DNA of 64,000 nucleotides from Hyphomicrobiales bacterium (GCA_900473205.1 UCLB01000001.1:62001-126000); one strand, 5' to 3'; numbered from the stretch's first letter, positions 45,895 through 55,228 are shown. Numbers and translations: made by a program. Notes: generated from the letters alone by a model not told the origin.

Positions 45895-47499
45895 TCAAGA
45901 ATTTGGATCGAGCCAAAGGTCGCCAAAGCTATAGTTGAGCCCCTGCGCGCCGGTGACGTAGTTCTTCACCTTCTTGTGGGCTACAATCTGGCTGCCTGCT
46001 GCCACAAGGTCCACCGAGGCGACTTCGTCGTGGATGAGATGCTGAAAGCTGCTCCATATCTCTTTACGTTTCGCCTCATCCGGCTCGATGGCTGCCGCCT
46101 CGAGCAAGGCGTCGGCTTGCGGGTTCGAATAGTGAGCGGCGTTGGAGAAGGGCAGGCCAAGCTTGAAGTTTTTGCTCCAATAGGCACGCTGTATGCCAAG
46201 TGAAGGGTCGAAAGTATTGGAGAGGGATTCCACCACAAGATCGAAGGCGCGGTCGGTGTAAACCGTCTTGAGATAGGTCGGCAGATCGTATTTGCGGATT
46301 TCGACCGCGATGCCTATCTTTTCGAGTTGGTTGCGAATGACATCCGCGTAACCCGGCGTCAGGTAGGAATTATAGGTCAGCCGCACCGGGAAACGTTTGC
46401 CATCCGCCTTGCGTGGATATCCGGCTGCATCCAGAAGCTTTTCGGCCTCTTTCGGATCGTCCGGATAAGCTGTGACCGAAGGATCATACCATTTGGGCAG
46501 CGCGGTGCTGACGGGGCTCGGCGAAATCTGACCGTAACCGAACAGCGCCACATTGACGATTTCTTCGAGATTGATCGCCTTGGCGATGGCTAGACGGACG
46601 TCTTTCTTTGCGAAGATTTCGTTGTCGTAATTGAAAAACAGCTGCTGCTGTGGCCCCGCATAGGCATAGGTCGTCGTATCCAGCACCAGATCGGGATTTT
46701 GCTTCAGCCGTTCCAGATCGGTCAGCGGAACGGGGTTATCACCGATATCAACCTCGCCGGTTTCCAGCGCAACCGCGCGCGCAGCCGGGTCAGTAATGAT
46801 GCGCAGGACAATGCGGTCGAGATAAGGTTTGCCAGCATCCCAATAATCCGGATTGCGCTCGAAAATGAGATGGCTGCCGGGTGTCCACTCCGTCAGCTTG
46901 AACGGGCCGGTGCCGATGGCGGTTTTGAGTGTCTGCCCATCGCCGGGCTTCAGCGTTTCGAAAATGTGTTTCGGCACGATTGGGGATTCAGAACTGGATT
47001 GCGCAGCAATCAGGAACGGCGCCGGTTTGGACAGAACGATGATTGCGGTCAGCGGGTCGGGCGTTTCGACGGCGGTCACATTCTGGTAGGTGATGCGACC
47101 GCGCGGATGCACCTCCTTGAGCCGGAAAATTGAAAAGGCCACGTCATCGGAAGTAAAATCATTGCCGTCATGCCATTTCACATTCGGGCGCAATTTAAAC
47201 GTATAGCGAAGATGATCTTCCGAGACCGACCATTCGGTTGCCAAAAGCGGTTGCGGTGTAAGATCGAAATCGAACGTTAGCAGGCCTTCTACGATTTTCG
47301 GGCCGATGGCCTGACCCGTTCCCGAAGATGTATTGATGGCAAACAGGGCATTGCCCGGATCGACCCGATAAAGAAGATTGAGCGTGCCGCCGGAAACCGG
47401 GCGCCGCGTGGCATCCGCTGCAAAGACGGAGCCTGGCAGGGCGGTGCCTGCGGTGGCTAGAAGTAACAACTGGTTGAATTCACGACGTCCTATAGCCAT
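45895..47499 (-). CDS. ABC transporter substrate-binding protein, family 5 (peptide/nickel type), Tat-exported
   Basis: 534 residues. The signal peptide contains GRREFNQLLLLATAG, a twin-arginine motif, so export folded through Tat is likely. Family 5 features are LATEWSVSEDHLRYTFKLRPNVKWHDGNDFTSDDV and TGPFKLTEWTPGSHLIFERNPDYW. It resembles the protein at 55.6 kb most closely in this window. No permease or ATPase lies in its operon; the Opp-type transporter at 62-64 kb is a candidate partner. First gene of the rhodanese-DszC-DszA operon. Confidence 0.9.
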   Translation of the reverse strand: MAIGRREFNQLLLLATAGTALPGSVFAADATRRPVSGGTLNLLYRVDPGNALFAINTSSGTGQAIGPKIVEGLLTFDFDLTPQPLLATEWSVSEDHLRYTFKLRPNVKWHDGNDFTSDDVAFSIFRLKEVHPRGRITYQNVTAVETPDPLTAIIVLSKPAPFLIAAQSSSESPIVPKHIFETLKPGDGQTLKTAIGTGPFKLTEWTPGSHLIFERNPDYWDAGKPYLDRIVLRIITDPAARAVALETGEVDIGDNPVPLTDLERLKQNPDLVLDTTTYAYAGPQQQLFFNYDNEIFAKKDVRLAIAKAINLEEIVNVALFGYGQISPSPVSTALPKWYDPSVTAYPDDPKEAEKLLDAAGYPRKADGKRFPVRLTYNSYLTPGYADVIRNQLEKIGIAVEIRKYDLPTYLKTVYTDRAFDLVVESLSNTFDPSLGIQRAYWSKNFKLGLPFSNAAHYSNPQADALLEAAAIEPDEAKRKEIWSSFQHLIHDEVASVDLVAAGSQIVAHKKVKNYVTGAQGLNYSFGDLWLDPNS

Positions 47500-47898
47500 T
47501 GCACTGTCCTCATCCCCTGAGAAAACCTTGTGTCGAACCGCTAAAGCATGTCGGCAGAGGCATTATTTCGTAAGAATAATTTTCTTCGGAAACGCGCAAG
47601 AAATTGTTTCTTGGAGAATGGAATTCTAATTGGGCGTCTAGAAGTGTTGAGGCATGCCTTATGGTCCGCTTGATTTAGGCCCGCGTTGCAGGTTGGCGCA
47701 TAAAGACAGAACGGTTAAAATCGAACACCGCTGCTTGCCACGTCTAAGGCTGGAAATGTTCTTCCAAAGCGAGGATGTCGATTGGCAAAGCTTTCCTCGG
47801 CTGTCTGTGTTTAGAAGCATATGAATTATAAGACCGTTGCCGGGTAGCTGGCTTCAAGCGCGTCTCCCAATGTCTTTTGATCGCCCAAGGGGTTTTCC
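47500..47898. promoter_or_regulatory. Divergent control region of the sulfur genes
   Basis: 399 bp without a gene, between two outward operons. AAGAA-N5-TTCTT occurs twice, at 47572-47586 and 47598-47612 (the second within CAAGAAATTGTTTCTTG), centres 26 bp apart. A 10-bp palindrome AGGCATGCCT lies at 47650-47659. The paired repeats are the best candidate for the regulator site of this island. No classic promoter could be fixed. Confidence 0.55.
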
Positions 47899-48744
47899 AT
47901 GACGATACATTCTTCTTCCATCACTGACGGCGAAGTGCCACAGCAGCGCCTTGCCGCGCGCTACGGCGTGGATCAGGATTTCGCGCTGCCTTTCTGGAAC
48001 AGCACCGTCGATGCCCTTCTGAACCATCGCACCGCGCGCGCCTATCTACCGAAACCATTGCCCGAGGGCACGTTGGAACTTTTGGTGGCAGCGGCCCAGT
48101 CCGCGCCGACCTCGTCCAATCTTCAGGCCTGGAGCGTCGTTGCGGTTCAGGACAAGGACCGAAAGGCACGGCTTGCTGGTTATACCGGCGGCAACGCCCA
48201 TATTCTGGCCGCGCCGCTTTTCCTTGTCTGGCTTGTCGATCTGAAGCGCCTCAGAACCGTTGCCCAGCAACATGGCAATGAGGGAGAGGGGCTGGATTAT
48301 CTGGAAAGTTTCTTGATCGGCGCCATCGATGCGGCTCTTGCGGCACAGAATGCCGTCGCGGCAATCGATAGTCTTGGTCTCCGCTCATGCTACGTGGGCG
48401 GTGTCCGCAACCAACCGCATGACGTAGCCCGTGAACTTCAGTTGCCGCCGGAAACAGTCGCGGTCTTTGGCCTCACCGTCGGATATCCCGACCCTGACGT
48501 CATCACCGACGTGAAGCCGCGTCTGCCTCAATCGTCGGTGCTGTTTCATGAGACATACGCCGGAACGCCTGAGACGGATTTGAGTGCTTACGACGACGTG
48601 CTGAAAGCATTTCAGCTCAAGCAAAAGCTGCCACAGGCGGGCTGGACAGGGCCGATTTCAAAGCGTGTCGAGAATGCAGCGGCGCTGAAGAGCAGGGCGG
48701 AATTGACGGAAACTTTGCGGACACTCGGCTTTCCGATTAAGTAA
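47899..48744 (+). CDS. Nitroreductase-family FMN oxidoreductase
   Basis: 281 residues, NfsA-like. The FMN site is seen in HRTARAYLPKPLP (near residue 35) and AAQSAPTSSNLQAWSVV; a second contact region is NAVAAIDSLGLRSCYVGGVRN. Such enzymes reduce quinones, nitro groups or free flavin with NADPH. Next to several reduced-flavin-dependent monooxygenases it could supply FMNH2, like DszD does functionally, although it belongs to a different family. A hairpin follows it, so downstream genes may have their own promoter. Confidence 0.85.
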   Translation: MTIHSSSITDGEVPQQRLAARYGVDQDFALPFWNSTVDALLNHRTARAYLPKPLPEGTLELLVAAAQSAPTSSNLQAWSVVAVQDKDRKARLAGYTGGNAHILAAPLFLVWLVDLKRLRTVAQQHGNEGEGLDYLESFLIGAIDAALAAQNAVAAIDSLGLRSCYVGGVRNQPHDVARELQLPPETVAVFGLTVGYPDPDVITDVKPRLPQSSVLFHETYAGTPETDLSAYDDVLKAFQLKQKLPQAGWTGPISKRVENAAALKSRAELTETLRTLGFPIK

Positions 48745-48752
48745 TGGCTGAC

Positions 48753-48780
48753 TGCACGGTGTGCGCAAGCAGACCGTGCA
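48753..48780. terminator. Hairpin after the nitroreductase gene
   Basis: TGCACGGT (48753-48760) and ACCGTGCA (48773-48780), perfect 8-bp arms, 12-nt loop, 8 bp after the stop. A second stem CGCTTT/AAAGCG follows at 48784-48799. The AT-rich stretch 48815-48865 after it, with palindrome ATCTATAGAT (48833-48842), may be the promoter of the next operon. Confidence 0.45.
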
Positions 48781-48897
48781 ACCCGCTTTTGGAAAAGCGA
48801 TCTCACCAACACCATGATAAATAGTATAGTATATCTATAGATTATATAATTATCCTTATAGCGTGCCTGATACAGCTCGTATTTAAGGATGATGGCC

Positions 48898-49953
48898 ATG
48901 GCAGACGCAGCCCTTCGCAAGGTAACGCAACCAGACACCGTGTGGTATGCTCGCTGCCCGGCACCGACACCTTTATCGATTGCTGCGCAACTCGGTTGGA
49001 TCGAAGAAGGTTTTGCGGCTCATGGCATCGGAGTCACCTCCATTCGAGATGCGACCGATCCGGCCATTCGCCAGAGCCACTTCGATCACCGGCTGGACTG
49101 GTCCTTTCGCCAAGGCGGCAATATCCCGCCGATCTGGACGCGCTCGAAAGGTCGCCAGACCCGGCTGATCGGTCTGACGCGGACGGATGAGTTTCAGGCC
49201 GTTATCGCCCTGCCGGAAAGCGGCATCACCAAAGGCGCGGATTTGAAGGGCCGACGAATAGGTCTGCCGAAACGACCAAATGAGGTCATCGACTTTCAGC
49301 GCGCCACGTCGCTCAAGGGTATCGTCTCGGCTCTAACGATCTCCGGCCTTGTGCCGGATGATGTGGAATTGGTGGATATCGGCGCGTCCGAGCCGGTTCT
49401 GCTCAACCCTACGGATCAACGGCTTCATGGCCTCAAGCGTCGTTTTCCTTACGGCGAAGAAATCGCGGCGCTGCACCGCGGCGAAATCGACGCCTTCTTC
49501 GTGAAGGGTGCCGAGGGGATAACGGTTGCCAACCTGCTCGGCGCTCGTGTCGTCGTTTCCACCGGATTTCATCCAGACCCGAAAATCCGCATCAATAATG
49601 GTACGCCGAGACCACTGACTGTCGATGCGACTTTTGCGGACGAGCGCCCGGATTTGGTTGCCGAATTGGTTTCGGTCGTGCAGCGGGTCTCTCAATGGGC
49701 AAATGATAACCCGCAAGATGCGGTTCGCTTTATTGCGCGCGAAATCGGGGTGAGTGAAGACGCCGTTCTGGCCGCCAATGGCCCTGACGTGCATCGCCAA
49801 CTGGTACTCGATCTAGATCCTGCCGAAGTGGATGCCATCAGCCACTTCAAGGACTTCCTCCTCGAATGGAAGTTCATTCCCGCCGATTTCAATGTTCACG
49901 ACTGGCTCGACCCGCGCCCGCTGGCAGCGTCGCGTTCGTCGCTTGTGAAGTGA
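48898..49953 (+). CDS. DszB-like sulfinate desulfinase (binding-protein fold, cytosolic)
   Basis: 351 residues from the ATG at 48898 (AAGGA 8 bp upstream). At first sight it looks like an aliphatic-sulfonate ABC binding protein, but it has no signal peptide or lipobox. It carries C20 in YARCPAPTPL, H61 in QSHFDH and R71 in FRQGGNIPP. These match Cys27, His60 and Arg70-x-Gly-Gly of the dibenzothiophene desulfinase DszB, with the same ten-residue His-Arg spacing and nearby TRLIGLT and DLKGRRIG segments. DszB releases sulfite from an aromatic sulfinate. Neighbouring DszA- and DszC-type genes support an enzyme role. The substrate is probably not dibenzothiophene. A diverged binding protein is the alternative. 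Confidence 0.75.
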   Translation: MADAALRKVTQPDTVWYARCPAPTPLSIAAQLGWIEEGFAAHGIGVTSIRDATDPAIRQSHFDHRLDWSFRQGGNIPPIWTRSKGRQTRLIGLTRTDEFQAVIALPESGITKGADLKGRRIGLPKRPNEVIDFQRATSLKGIVSALTISGLVPDDVELVDIGASEPVLLNPTDQRLHGLKRRFPYGEEIAALHRGEIDAFFVKGAEGITVANLLGARVVVSTGFHPDPKIRINNGTPRPLTVDATFADERPDLVAELVSVVQRVSQWANDNPQDAVRFIAREIGVSEDAVLAANGPDVHRQLVLDLDPAEVDAISHFKDFLLEWKFIPADFNVHDWLDPRPLAASRSSLVK

Positions 49954-49963
49954 GGGCTGGGAT

Positions 49964-50860
49964 ATGGCGGTGGACATTCTTGTAACGGGTGCAACGGGCA
50001 AGCTGGGAAAGCTTGTCGTGCCACGGCTTCTGGATGCGGGCAAAACGGTTCGCGTGCTGACCCGGCGTCCGCAGGACGCGTATGATCTATGGGGCGACAA
50101 GGTTGAGGTCGCGCAGGGAGATTTCGCTGACCCGGCGACAGTGAGGGAGGCAGCGCGGGGCGCTCAGAAACTTTTCCTGCTTTCGCCGATCAGCGAAGCA
50201 CTCACCGCTCATCAAAACGCCGCCATTGATGCCGCGAAAGCCGCCGGTGTTCTCAGGATCGTCAAGATATCCGGGTCTGACTGGACCTTGCGAAATGCTG
50301 ACCGCTCCATATCCGGTGCCGCCCATGAGGCGGTAGAAAAGCATCTGGCCGCCAGCGGTATTGCGCATGCCATTCTGCGGCCCAATGCCTGGATGCAGGT
50401 ATCTCTTGCCCCGGTTATCGCCGCTGCCATTAAAGGCGAGGATTTACCAGGTCGATACGGAAATGCTGCCGTGTCCTATATCGATGCGAAGGATATTGCC
50501 GATGTCGCAGTTCAGGCTTTGCTCGATCACTCGATCTCATCCGACCCCTTGGTTTTGACGGGTGCAGAGGCGTTGACCTCACTTGAGGTCGCACGTATCG
50601 CGGCCCGAATATTACAGCGACCGATTGGCATATCTGACGCCTCATCCACTCCTCTGCCATCCCATCTCGATGCATTCGAACGACGCGCCATCGGCGAGTT
50701 CGTTGAGTTAATCGGTGCCGGGCTGGCTGTACCAGTAACACAGACGGTGTCGCGCATCACCAGCAAGCAGCCACGCACTGTGGAGGAATTTTTGCACAGC
50801 CATCTCGGTCCTACCCAAACGCAAACACACGGTCCGAAGGGAGAAACGACATGGCAGTGA
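49964..50860 (+). CDS. NmrA-like NAD(P)-binding protein
   Basis: 298 residues, atypical short-chain dehydrogenase. The cofactor motif is VTGATGKLGKLVVPRLLDAG at the N-terminus; no catalytic Y-x-x-x-K is evident, as in NmrA/quinone-oxidoreductase-2 relatives. It may be a redox sensor or an NADPH:quinone/flavin reductase. It starts 10 bp after the desulfinase gene and overlaps the next monooxygenase gene by 10 bp, so all three are co-expressed. Confidence 0.85.
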   Translation: MAVDILVTGATGKLGKLVVPRLLDAGKTVRVLTRRPQDAYDLWGDKVEVAQGDFADPATVREAARGAQKLFLLSPISEALTAHQNAAIDAAKAAGVLRIVKISGSDWTLRNADRSISGAAHEAVEKHLAASGIAHAILRPNAWMQVSLAPVIAAAIKGEDLPGRYGNAAVSYIDAKDIADVAVQALLDHSISSDPLVLTGAEALTSLEVARIAARILQRPIGISDASSTPLPSHLDAFERRAIGEFVELIGAGLAVPVTQTVSRITSKQPRTVEEFLHSHLGPTQTQTHGPKGETTWQ

Positions 50861-52023
50861 CTGCGCCGATTACCGGAGATCTGGAGCTCAAAGGGCCGTT
50901 CGATTTTGCAGACAGCCCGCTTAGCAGTGCTGCACGACAGCCCTTGATGCTGGGACTTTTTCTCAATCTTCAAGACATCAATTTTTCAAGCCTGCCGACC
51001 AGCAACAGCTGGACCTTCGATTACAATGTCGAACTGGTGAGGCGAGCGGAGGAGCTGGGTTTCGAGTTGGCTTTCAGCCGAACCCAATGGCTGCCGAAGG
51101 GTGGTTACGATGGGGATTCATCGCTCGACAGCTTCGTTGCCTTGGGCGCCATGGCAGCGGTGACGAAAAGCATTTTGCTGATTTCGACCATTCATGTCCT
51201 TTACGGCCCGCTCCATCCCCTGCATCTGGCCAAGTATGGAGCAACGCTAGATCATATCGCCAAGGGTCGGTGGGGCATCAACATTGTTACCGGTCACCGC
51301 GCCATCGAGCATGAAATGTTCGGTTGGCAGCGCATCGAGCACGACAAGCGCTACGATATGGCGAGCGAACTTTTCGACGTGTTGCACCGGCTGTGGAGCG
51401 AAACCGAGAACTTCTCCCATGAGGGAAAGCTCAATCCATGGGCCATCAGCAACGGCTGGATCACGCCGAAGCCTGCGTTCGGTCGGCCCAACCTCGTCAC
51501 GGCCACAGGCTCTCCAGCCGGCATCGATTTTGCGGCGCGCCATTCCGATCTGGTGTTCGTCACATCGCCCGGCGGTGCCCACATCGATAGCGCGTTGGAA
51601 ACGCTTCCCGACCACATCGCGACCATCAAAAACCGCGCAAAGGTCTATGGGCGGCAGGTGAAAACGATCATCAATCCCATCATCGTCAGCCGCGATACGG
51701 AAGCCGAGGCAATCGCCTATGCGGACGCCATAGAAGCGGGTAAGCCGCAGCCGGGCGGCACGCGCGCTTTCGCGGCTACCAATTATGAAAGCGATGCGCA
51801 TGCCTGGCGTGGACGCGGCGACCCTCGCCACAAGCAGGGGCGCAATCTCGGCGGCAATATCGAGATCATCGGTTCACCGGAACAGGTGGTCGAGCAACTG
51901 GTGGCGCTCAAAGCTGTCGGCATCGATGGTGTTCAGCTCAACTTCTACGATTTCCGAGAAGACCTGGAATATTTCGGTGACCGTATTCTGCCGCTGATGA
52001 AAGAGGCTGGGCTGAGGCTTTGA
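50851..52023 (+). CDS. FMN-dependent monooxygenase, SfnG/SsuD-like
   Basis: 390 residues, luciferase-like fold. ELVRRAEELGFELAFSRTQW, LISTIHVLYGPLHPLHLAKYGATLDHIAKGRWGINIVTGH and EHDKRYDMASELFDVLHRLW match the alkanesulfonate/dimethyl-sulfone monooxygenase group (SsuD, SfnG), which cleave the C-S bond of sulfonates or sulfones and release sulfinate or sulfite. It differs from the DszA/NtaA-type enzymes elsewhere in the window. Coupled to the NmrA-like gene; the M20 hydrolase follows after 81 bp. Confidence 0.87.
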   Translation: MAVTAPITGDLELKGPFDFADSPLSSAARQPLMLGLFLNLQDINFSSLPTSNSWTFDYNVELVRRAEELGFELAFSRTQWLPKGGYDGDSSLDSFVALGAMAAVTKSILLISTIHVLYGPLHPLHLAKYGATLDHIAKGRWGINIVTGHRAIEHEMFGWQRIEHDKRYDMASELFDVLHRLWSETENFSHEGKLNPWAISNGWITPKPAFGRPNLVTATGSPAGIDFAARHSDLVFVTSPGGAHIDSALETLPDHIATIKNRAKVYGRQVKTIINPIIVSRDTEAEAIAYADAIEAGKPQPGGTRAFAATNYESDAHAWRGRGDPRHKQGRNLGGNIEIIGSPEQVVEQLVALKAVGIDGVQLNFYDFREDLEYFGDRILPLMKEAGLRL

Positions 52024-52104
52024 TGCTTCGTCCCGTTCATTCTGGCCCTGCATCGCCATGATTTTGGCGACGCAATTTTTTCCCAATCGCAATGAGGACT
52101 AACC

Positions 52105-53304
52105 GTGAATATTGCCGTCGATCCCGTCAAAACACCCGCACTTGAGATTATCGATCTGATCGCAACATATGTTCCCGAACTGGTCGATATCAGGCACGAT
52201 CTGCACCGCCACCCGGAAATCGGCTTCGAGGAAGTGCGCACCTCCGGCATCGTCGCGGAAAAGCTGACGTCGTGGGGTATCGAGGTTCATCGCGGATACG
52301 GCAAGACCGGTCTCGTCGGCGTGCTTCGCGGCAAACATGCAGGCAACCGCGTCATCGGTCTGCGCGCAGACATGGATGCTCTGCCGATGCCGGAAGAAAC
52401 TGGTTTACCCTACGCTTCGGTCTATCCCGGCAAGTTCCATGGTTGCGGGCACGATGTCCACACCACGATCCTGTTGGGAACGGCACGTTATCTTGCCGAA
52501 ACGCGGGATTTCGCAGGCTCCGTGGTTTTCATTTTCCAGCCTGCCGAGGAAGGGTTGGGCGGCGCGCGCGCAATGATCGCGGACGGGCTGTTCAAAGATT
52601 TCCCCGTGGACGAGCTTTACGGGCTGCACAATTCGTCACACGCCGCACCCAATCACCTCAAGGTATCGCCGGGAACGATCCTGGCAGGGGCTGATTTCTT
52701 CGATATTCGATTTAAGGGCAAAGGCGCGCATGCCGCCCATCCGGATGTGGCGCATGACCCCGTGCCCGCAATCGGTGAACTCATCACCGCTTTGCAGACG
52801 ATTGTCAGCCGCAATGTGTCGCCCACCGAACCTGCGGTCCTGTCGATCACACGCATCGAAGCCGGGTCCGCCTATAATGTCATTCCAGAGACGGCTTCGA
52901 TTGCTGGAACGGTGCGGGCCTTCTCGGATACGGTGCGCGAAACCATTCGCTCGCGCATCCGCACGATTTCGGAGCATATCGCGCAGGCCCATGGTCTTTC
53001 GGCAGAGGTGGATATTCGCGATATTTTCTCGGTTCTGACCAATGACGACGCATCGGTCGAAATCGTTGCCGATGTTGCGCGCCAGGTCTTGGGCGAGGCT
53101 CGTGTATCGACGGAGCCCAGCCGTTTCATGGGCAGCGAGGATTTCGCCGATCTCCTGAAACATGCGCCTGGTGCGTTTTTCACGCTCGGCCATTCAGGCA
53201 CTGTCCCAGCCCATAATCCCGGCTTCATCGTCGATGACGCGATCCTTCCGGTCGGCGCAACACTGTTTGCGCGTCTGGTGGAAAGCCGTCTGAAGCCGCT
53301 CTGA
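52105..53304 (+). CDS. M20-family amidohydrolase (N-acyl-amino-acid hydrolase)
   Basis: 399 residues from a GTG with GAGG upstream. Metal-site motifs are RHDLHRHPEIGFEE, GLRADMDALPM, FHGCGHDVHTT and QPAEEGLGG, with the late ligand region FMGSEDFA. The group includes hippurate hydrolase and N-acetylcysteine-conjugate deacetylases. In a sulfur operon it may free S-substituted cysteines from N-acyl conjugates, comparable to the deacetylases that accompany NtaA-type monooxygenases in Bacillus S-alkylcysteine salvage. No signal peptide, so cytosolic. Confidence 0.88.
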   Translation: MNIAVDPVKTPALEIIDLIATYVPELVDIRHDLHRHPEIGFEEVRTSGIVAEKLTSWGIEVHRGYGKTGLVGVLRGKHAGNRVIGLRADMDALPMPEETGLPYASVYPGKFHGCGHDVHTTILLGTARYLAETRDFAGSVVFIFQPAEEGLGGARAMIADGLFKDFPVDELYGLHNSSHAAPNHLKVSPGTILAGADFFDIRFKGKGAHAAHPDVAHDPVPAIGELITALQTIVSRNVSPTEPAVLSITRIEAGSAYNVIPETASIAGTVRAFSDTVRETIRSRIRTISEHIAQAHGLSAEVDIRDIFSVLTNDDASVEIVADVARQVLGEARVSTEPSRFMGSEDFADLLKHAPGAFFTLGHSGTVPAHNPGFIVDDAILPVGATLFARLVESRLKPL

Positions 53305-53345
53305 CGCAGCACCCCTTTCATAACCAAAACGTAAAGGAAACAATC

Positions 53346-54941
53346 ATGGATCTGACGAGGCGTAAGACATTGCTTTTGGGTGCGGCGTTCGGCGGGGCAG
53401 CACTTCTGCCATCGCTGTCCTTTGCCGCGCCACAGACACCCAGCAAGGGCGGCATCGTGACGTTTGCCGGGCTGGGCGAGCCTACAACGCTCGTTCCGCT
53501 CTCGGACAGCAATACGCGCACGCGCGCCATTTCCACGAAAATCCTTGAAGGACTGGTGCGGTTCGACAGCGAGTTCAAGCCGCATCCTGTTCTGGCAGAA
53601 AGCTGGGATGTGTCCAGTGATGGTCTGCGCTATACGTTCAAGCTTCGCCAAGGTGTCAAATGGCACGACAGCAAAGATCTCACTTCGGCGGATGTGAAAT
53701 TCTCGCTGCTGGCCTTCAAGAAGGTGGGCCCACGCGGGCGCATCACATTTGCAAGCATTGCCGATATCGAAACACCCGATCCGCTGACTGCCATCGTGGT
53801 GCTTTCCAAGCCGGCACCCTATTTGCTGCGGGCACTCGTCGGTGGTGAAACGCCGATCCTGCCTGCTCATGCCTACCCGTCGGAGAATTACAGTGGAAGT
53901 CCGAACGGCAATGCGCCTATCGGTACCGGGCCTTTCATCTTCGAAGAGTGGAAGCGCGGTAGCTATGTGAAGCTCAAGCGTAACCCGAACTACTGGCAGG
54001 CCGGGCTGCCGCATCTGGATGGCTTCATCGCACGTTTCGTTGCGGACTCTGCATCAGCGACAATCGCGGTGGAAACGGGTGAGGCAGACTACGCGACCGA
54101 TGTGTCCTACGGCGATCTGGAGCGCCTGCGGCAAGATCCGAAGCTGGCCGTCGATGTCTATACGGATGCCTATCTGAACAACGCAGCCGTCTTCGAGTTC
54201 AATCTCGAAAATCCCATACTCGCCAAGAAAGAGGTTCGCCACGCGCTGGCGCATGCCATCGACCGCGATTTTATCAATGACGCCATTTTCTATGGCACGG
54301 CAAAGCCTGCCGGATCGAACATTCCCTCGGTCTTTGCGACCTATAATGACGAAGCGCCGTTCAACTATCCGTTTGATCTTGCCAAGGCCAACGCCTTGCT
54401 CGACGAAGCGGGTTATCCGAAAGGCGCGGATGGGACACGGTTTTCGCTGCGCCTCGCCTTCCTGCCGTCGGATGTTTTCCGCAAAACCTCTGAATATCTG
54501 CGCTCGTCATTCGGCAAGCTCGGGGTCAAGGTCGAGACTCTCGACGGTGATCTTGCGACCTTCATCAAGCGTGTCTACACCGAGCGCGGCTTCGATCTGA
54601 CCGTCAACGGTATCAGCCGCCTATTCGACCCGACAGCTGGCGTACAGCGGCTCTACTGGTCCGATGGCATCAAGAACCCGGCACCTTATGTCAACGCGGC
54701 GCATTATAACAATCCAAAGGTGGATGACCTTTTCCGTGCCGCTGCCATTGAGAGCGATGAGGCTAAGCGCGCCGCGCAGTTCAAGGAAATCCAGAAGATT
54801 ACCGGCGATGAATTGCCGAACTTCTCCATCGTTGCGCTGCCGACAGTCATTTTGCGAAACGCAAATCTGCAATCCCTGGTCACGACCATCGATGTGGCCT
54901 ACAGCGACCTCGCGACTGCATGGAAGCAACCGCAAAGCTGA
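53346..54941 (+). CDS. ABC transporter substrate-binding protein, family 5, Tat-type signal
   Basis: 531 residues. The signal LTRRKTLLLGAAFGGAALLP has a twin arginine. Family features are LAESWDVSSDGLRYTFKLRQGVKWHDSKDLTSADV and GTGPFIFEEWKRGSYVKLKRNPNYW. It is somewhat diverged from the other two family-5 proteins in the window, suggesting a different ligand. It follows the M20 hydrolase by 41 bp, so the imported compound may be the hydrolase substrate. A terminator comes 23 bp after the stop. Confidence 0.9.
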   Translation: MDLTRRKTLLLGAAFGGAALLPSLSFAAPQTPSKGGIVTFAGLGEPTTLVPLSDSNTRTRAISTKILEGLVRFDSEFKPHPVLAESWDVSSDGLRYTFKLRQGVKWHDSKDLTSADVKFSLLAFKKVGPRGRITFASIADIETPDPLTAIVVLSKPAPYLLRALVGGETPILPAHAYPSENYSGSPNGNAPIGTGPFIFEEWKRGSYVKLKRNPNYWQAGLPHLDGFIARFVADSASATIAVETGEADYATDVSYGDLERLRQDPKLAVDVYTDAYLNNAAVFEFNLENPILAKKEVRHALAHAIDRDFINDAIFYGTAKPAGSNIPSVFATYNDEAPFNYPFDLAKANALLDEAGYPKGADGTRFSLRLAFLPSDVFRKTSEYLRSSFGKLGVKVETLDGDLATFIKRVYTERGFDLTVNGISRLFDPTAGVQRLYWSDGIKNPAPYVNAAHYNNPKVDDLFRAAAIESDEAKRAAQFKEIQKITGDELPNFSIVALPTVILRNANLQSLVTTIDVAYSDLATAWKQPQS

Positions 54942-54964
54942 TCCATGCCTCTTCCGCCTTCTGA

Positions 54965-54989
54965 ACCCGGCGCCTGCGTCGGGTTTTTT
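54965..54989 (+). terminator. Rho-independent terminator after the binding-protein gene
   Basis: ACCCGGCG (54965-54972) pairs with CGTCGGGT (54977-54984), with one G-U pair and a CCTG loop, followed by five T. It ends the operon that includes the desulfinase-like gene. The rest of the 287-bp gap to 55228 shows no gene. Confidence 0.85.
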
Positions 54990-55228
54990 ATTGCGCGTCG
55001 CTTCAGTCACACGTTTCCCAAACGTTTGCGTGAGGCGCGTAATTGGCGAATGTCATTGTCCTTTTGAACCACTCAGGAAAAGGAAATGCCTGGAGAGTAA
55101 TCTTCCAAAGAACGCTATTTCATCATTGTTTTTCGGCAAATTTATTCTTCGCATGGCGGCAAAAATACGTTTCTGGACCCATCATTTGTCACGCGTCAGT
55201 GTCGGCTCACCCCAACTGTCAATGATGG

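Noticed and set aside
48815-48865. AT-rich tract as a replication origin or integration site
   Set aside because: It is only about 50 bp, without iterons, DnaA-box clusters or flanking integrase; a promoter is simpler.
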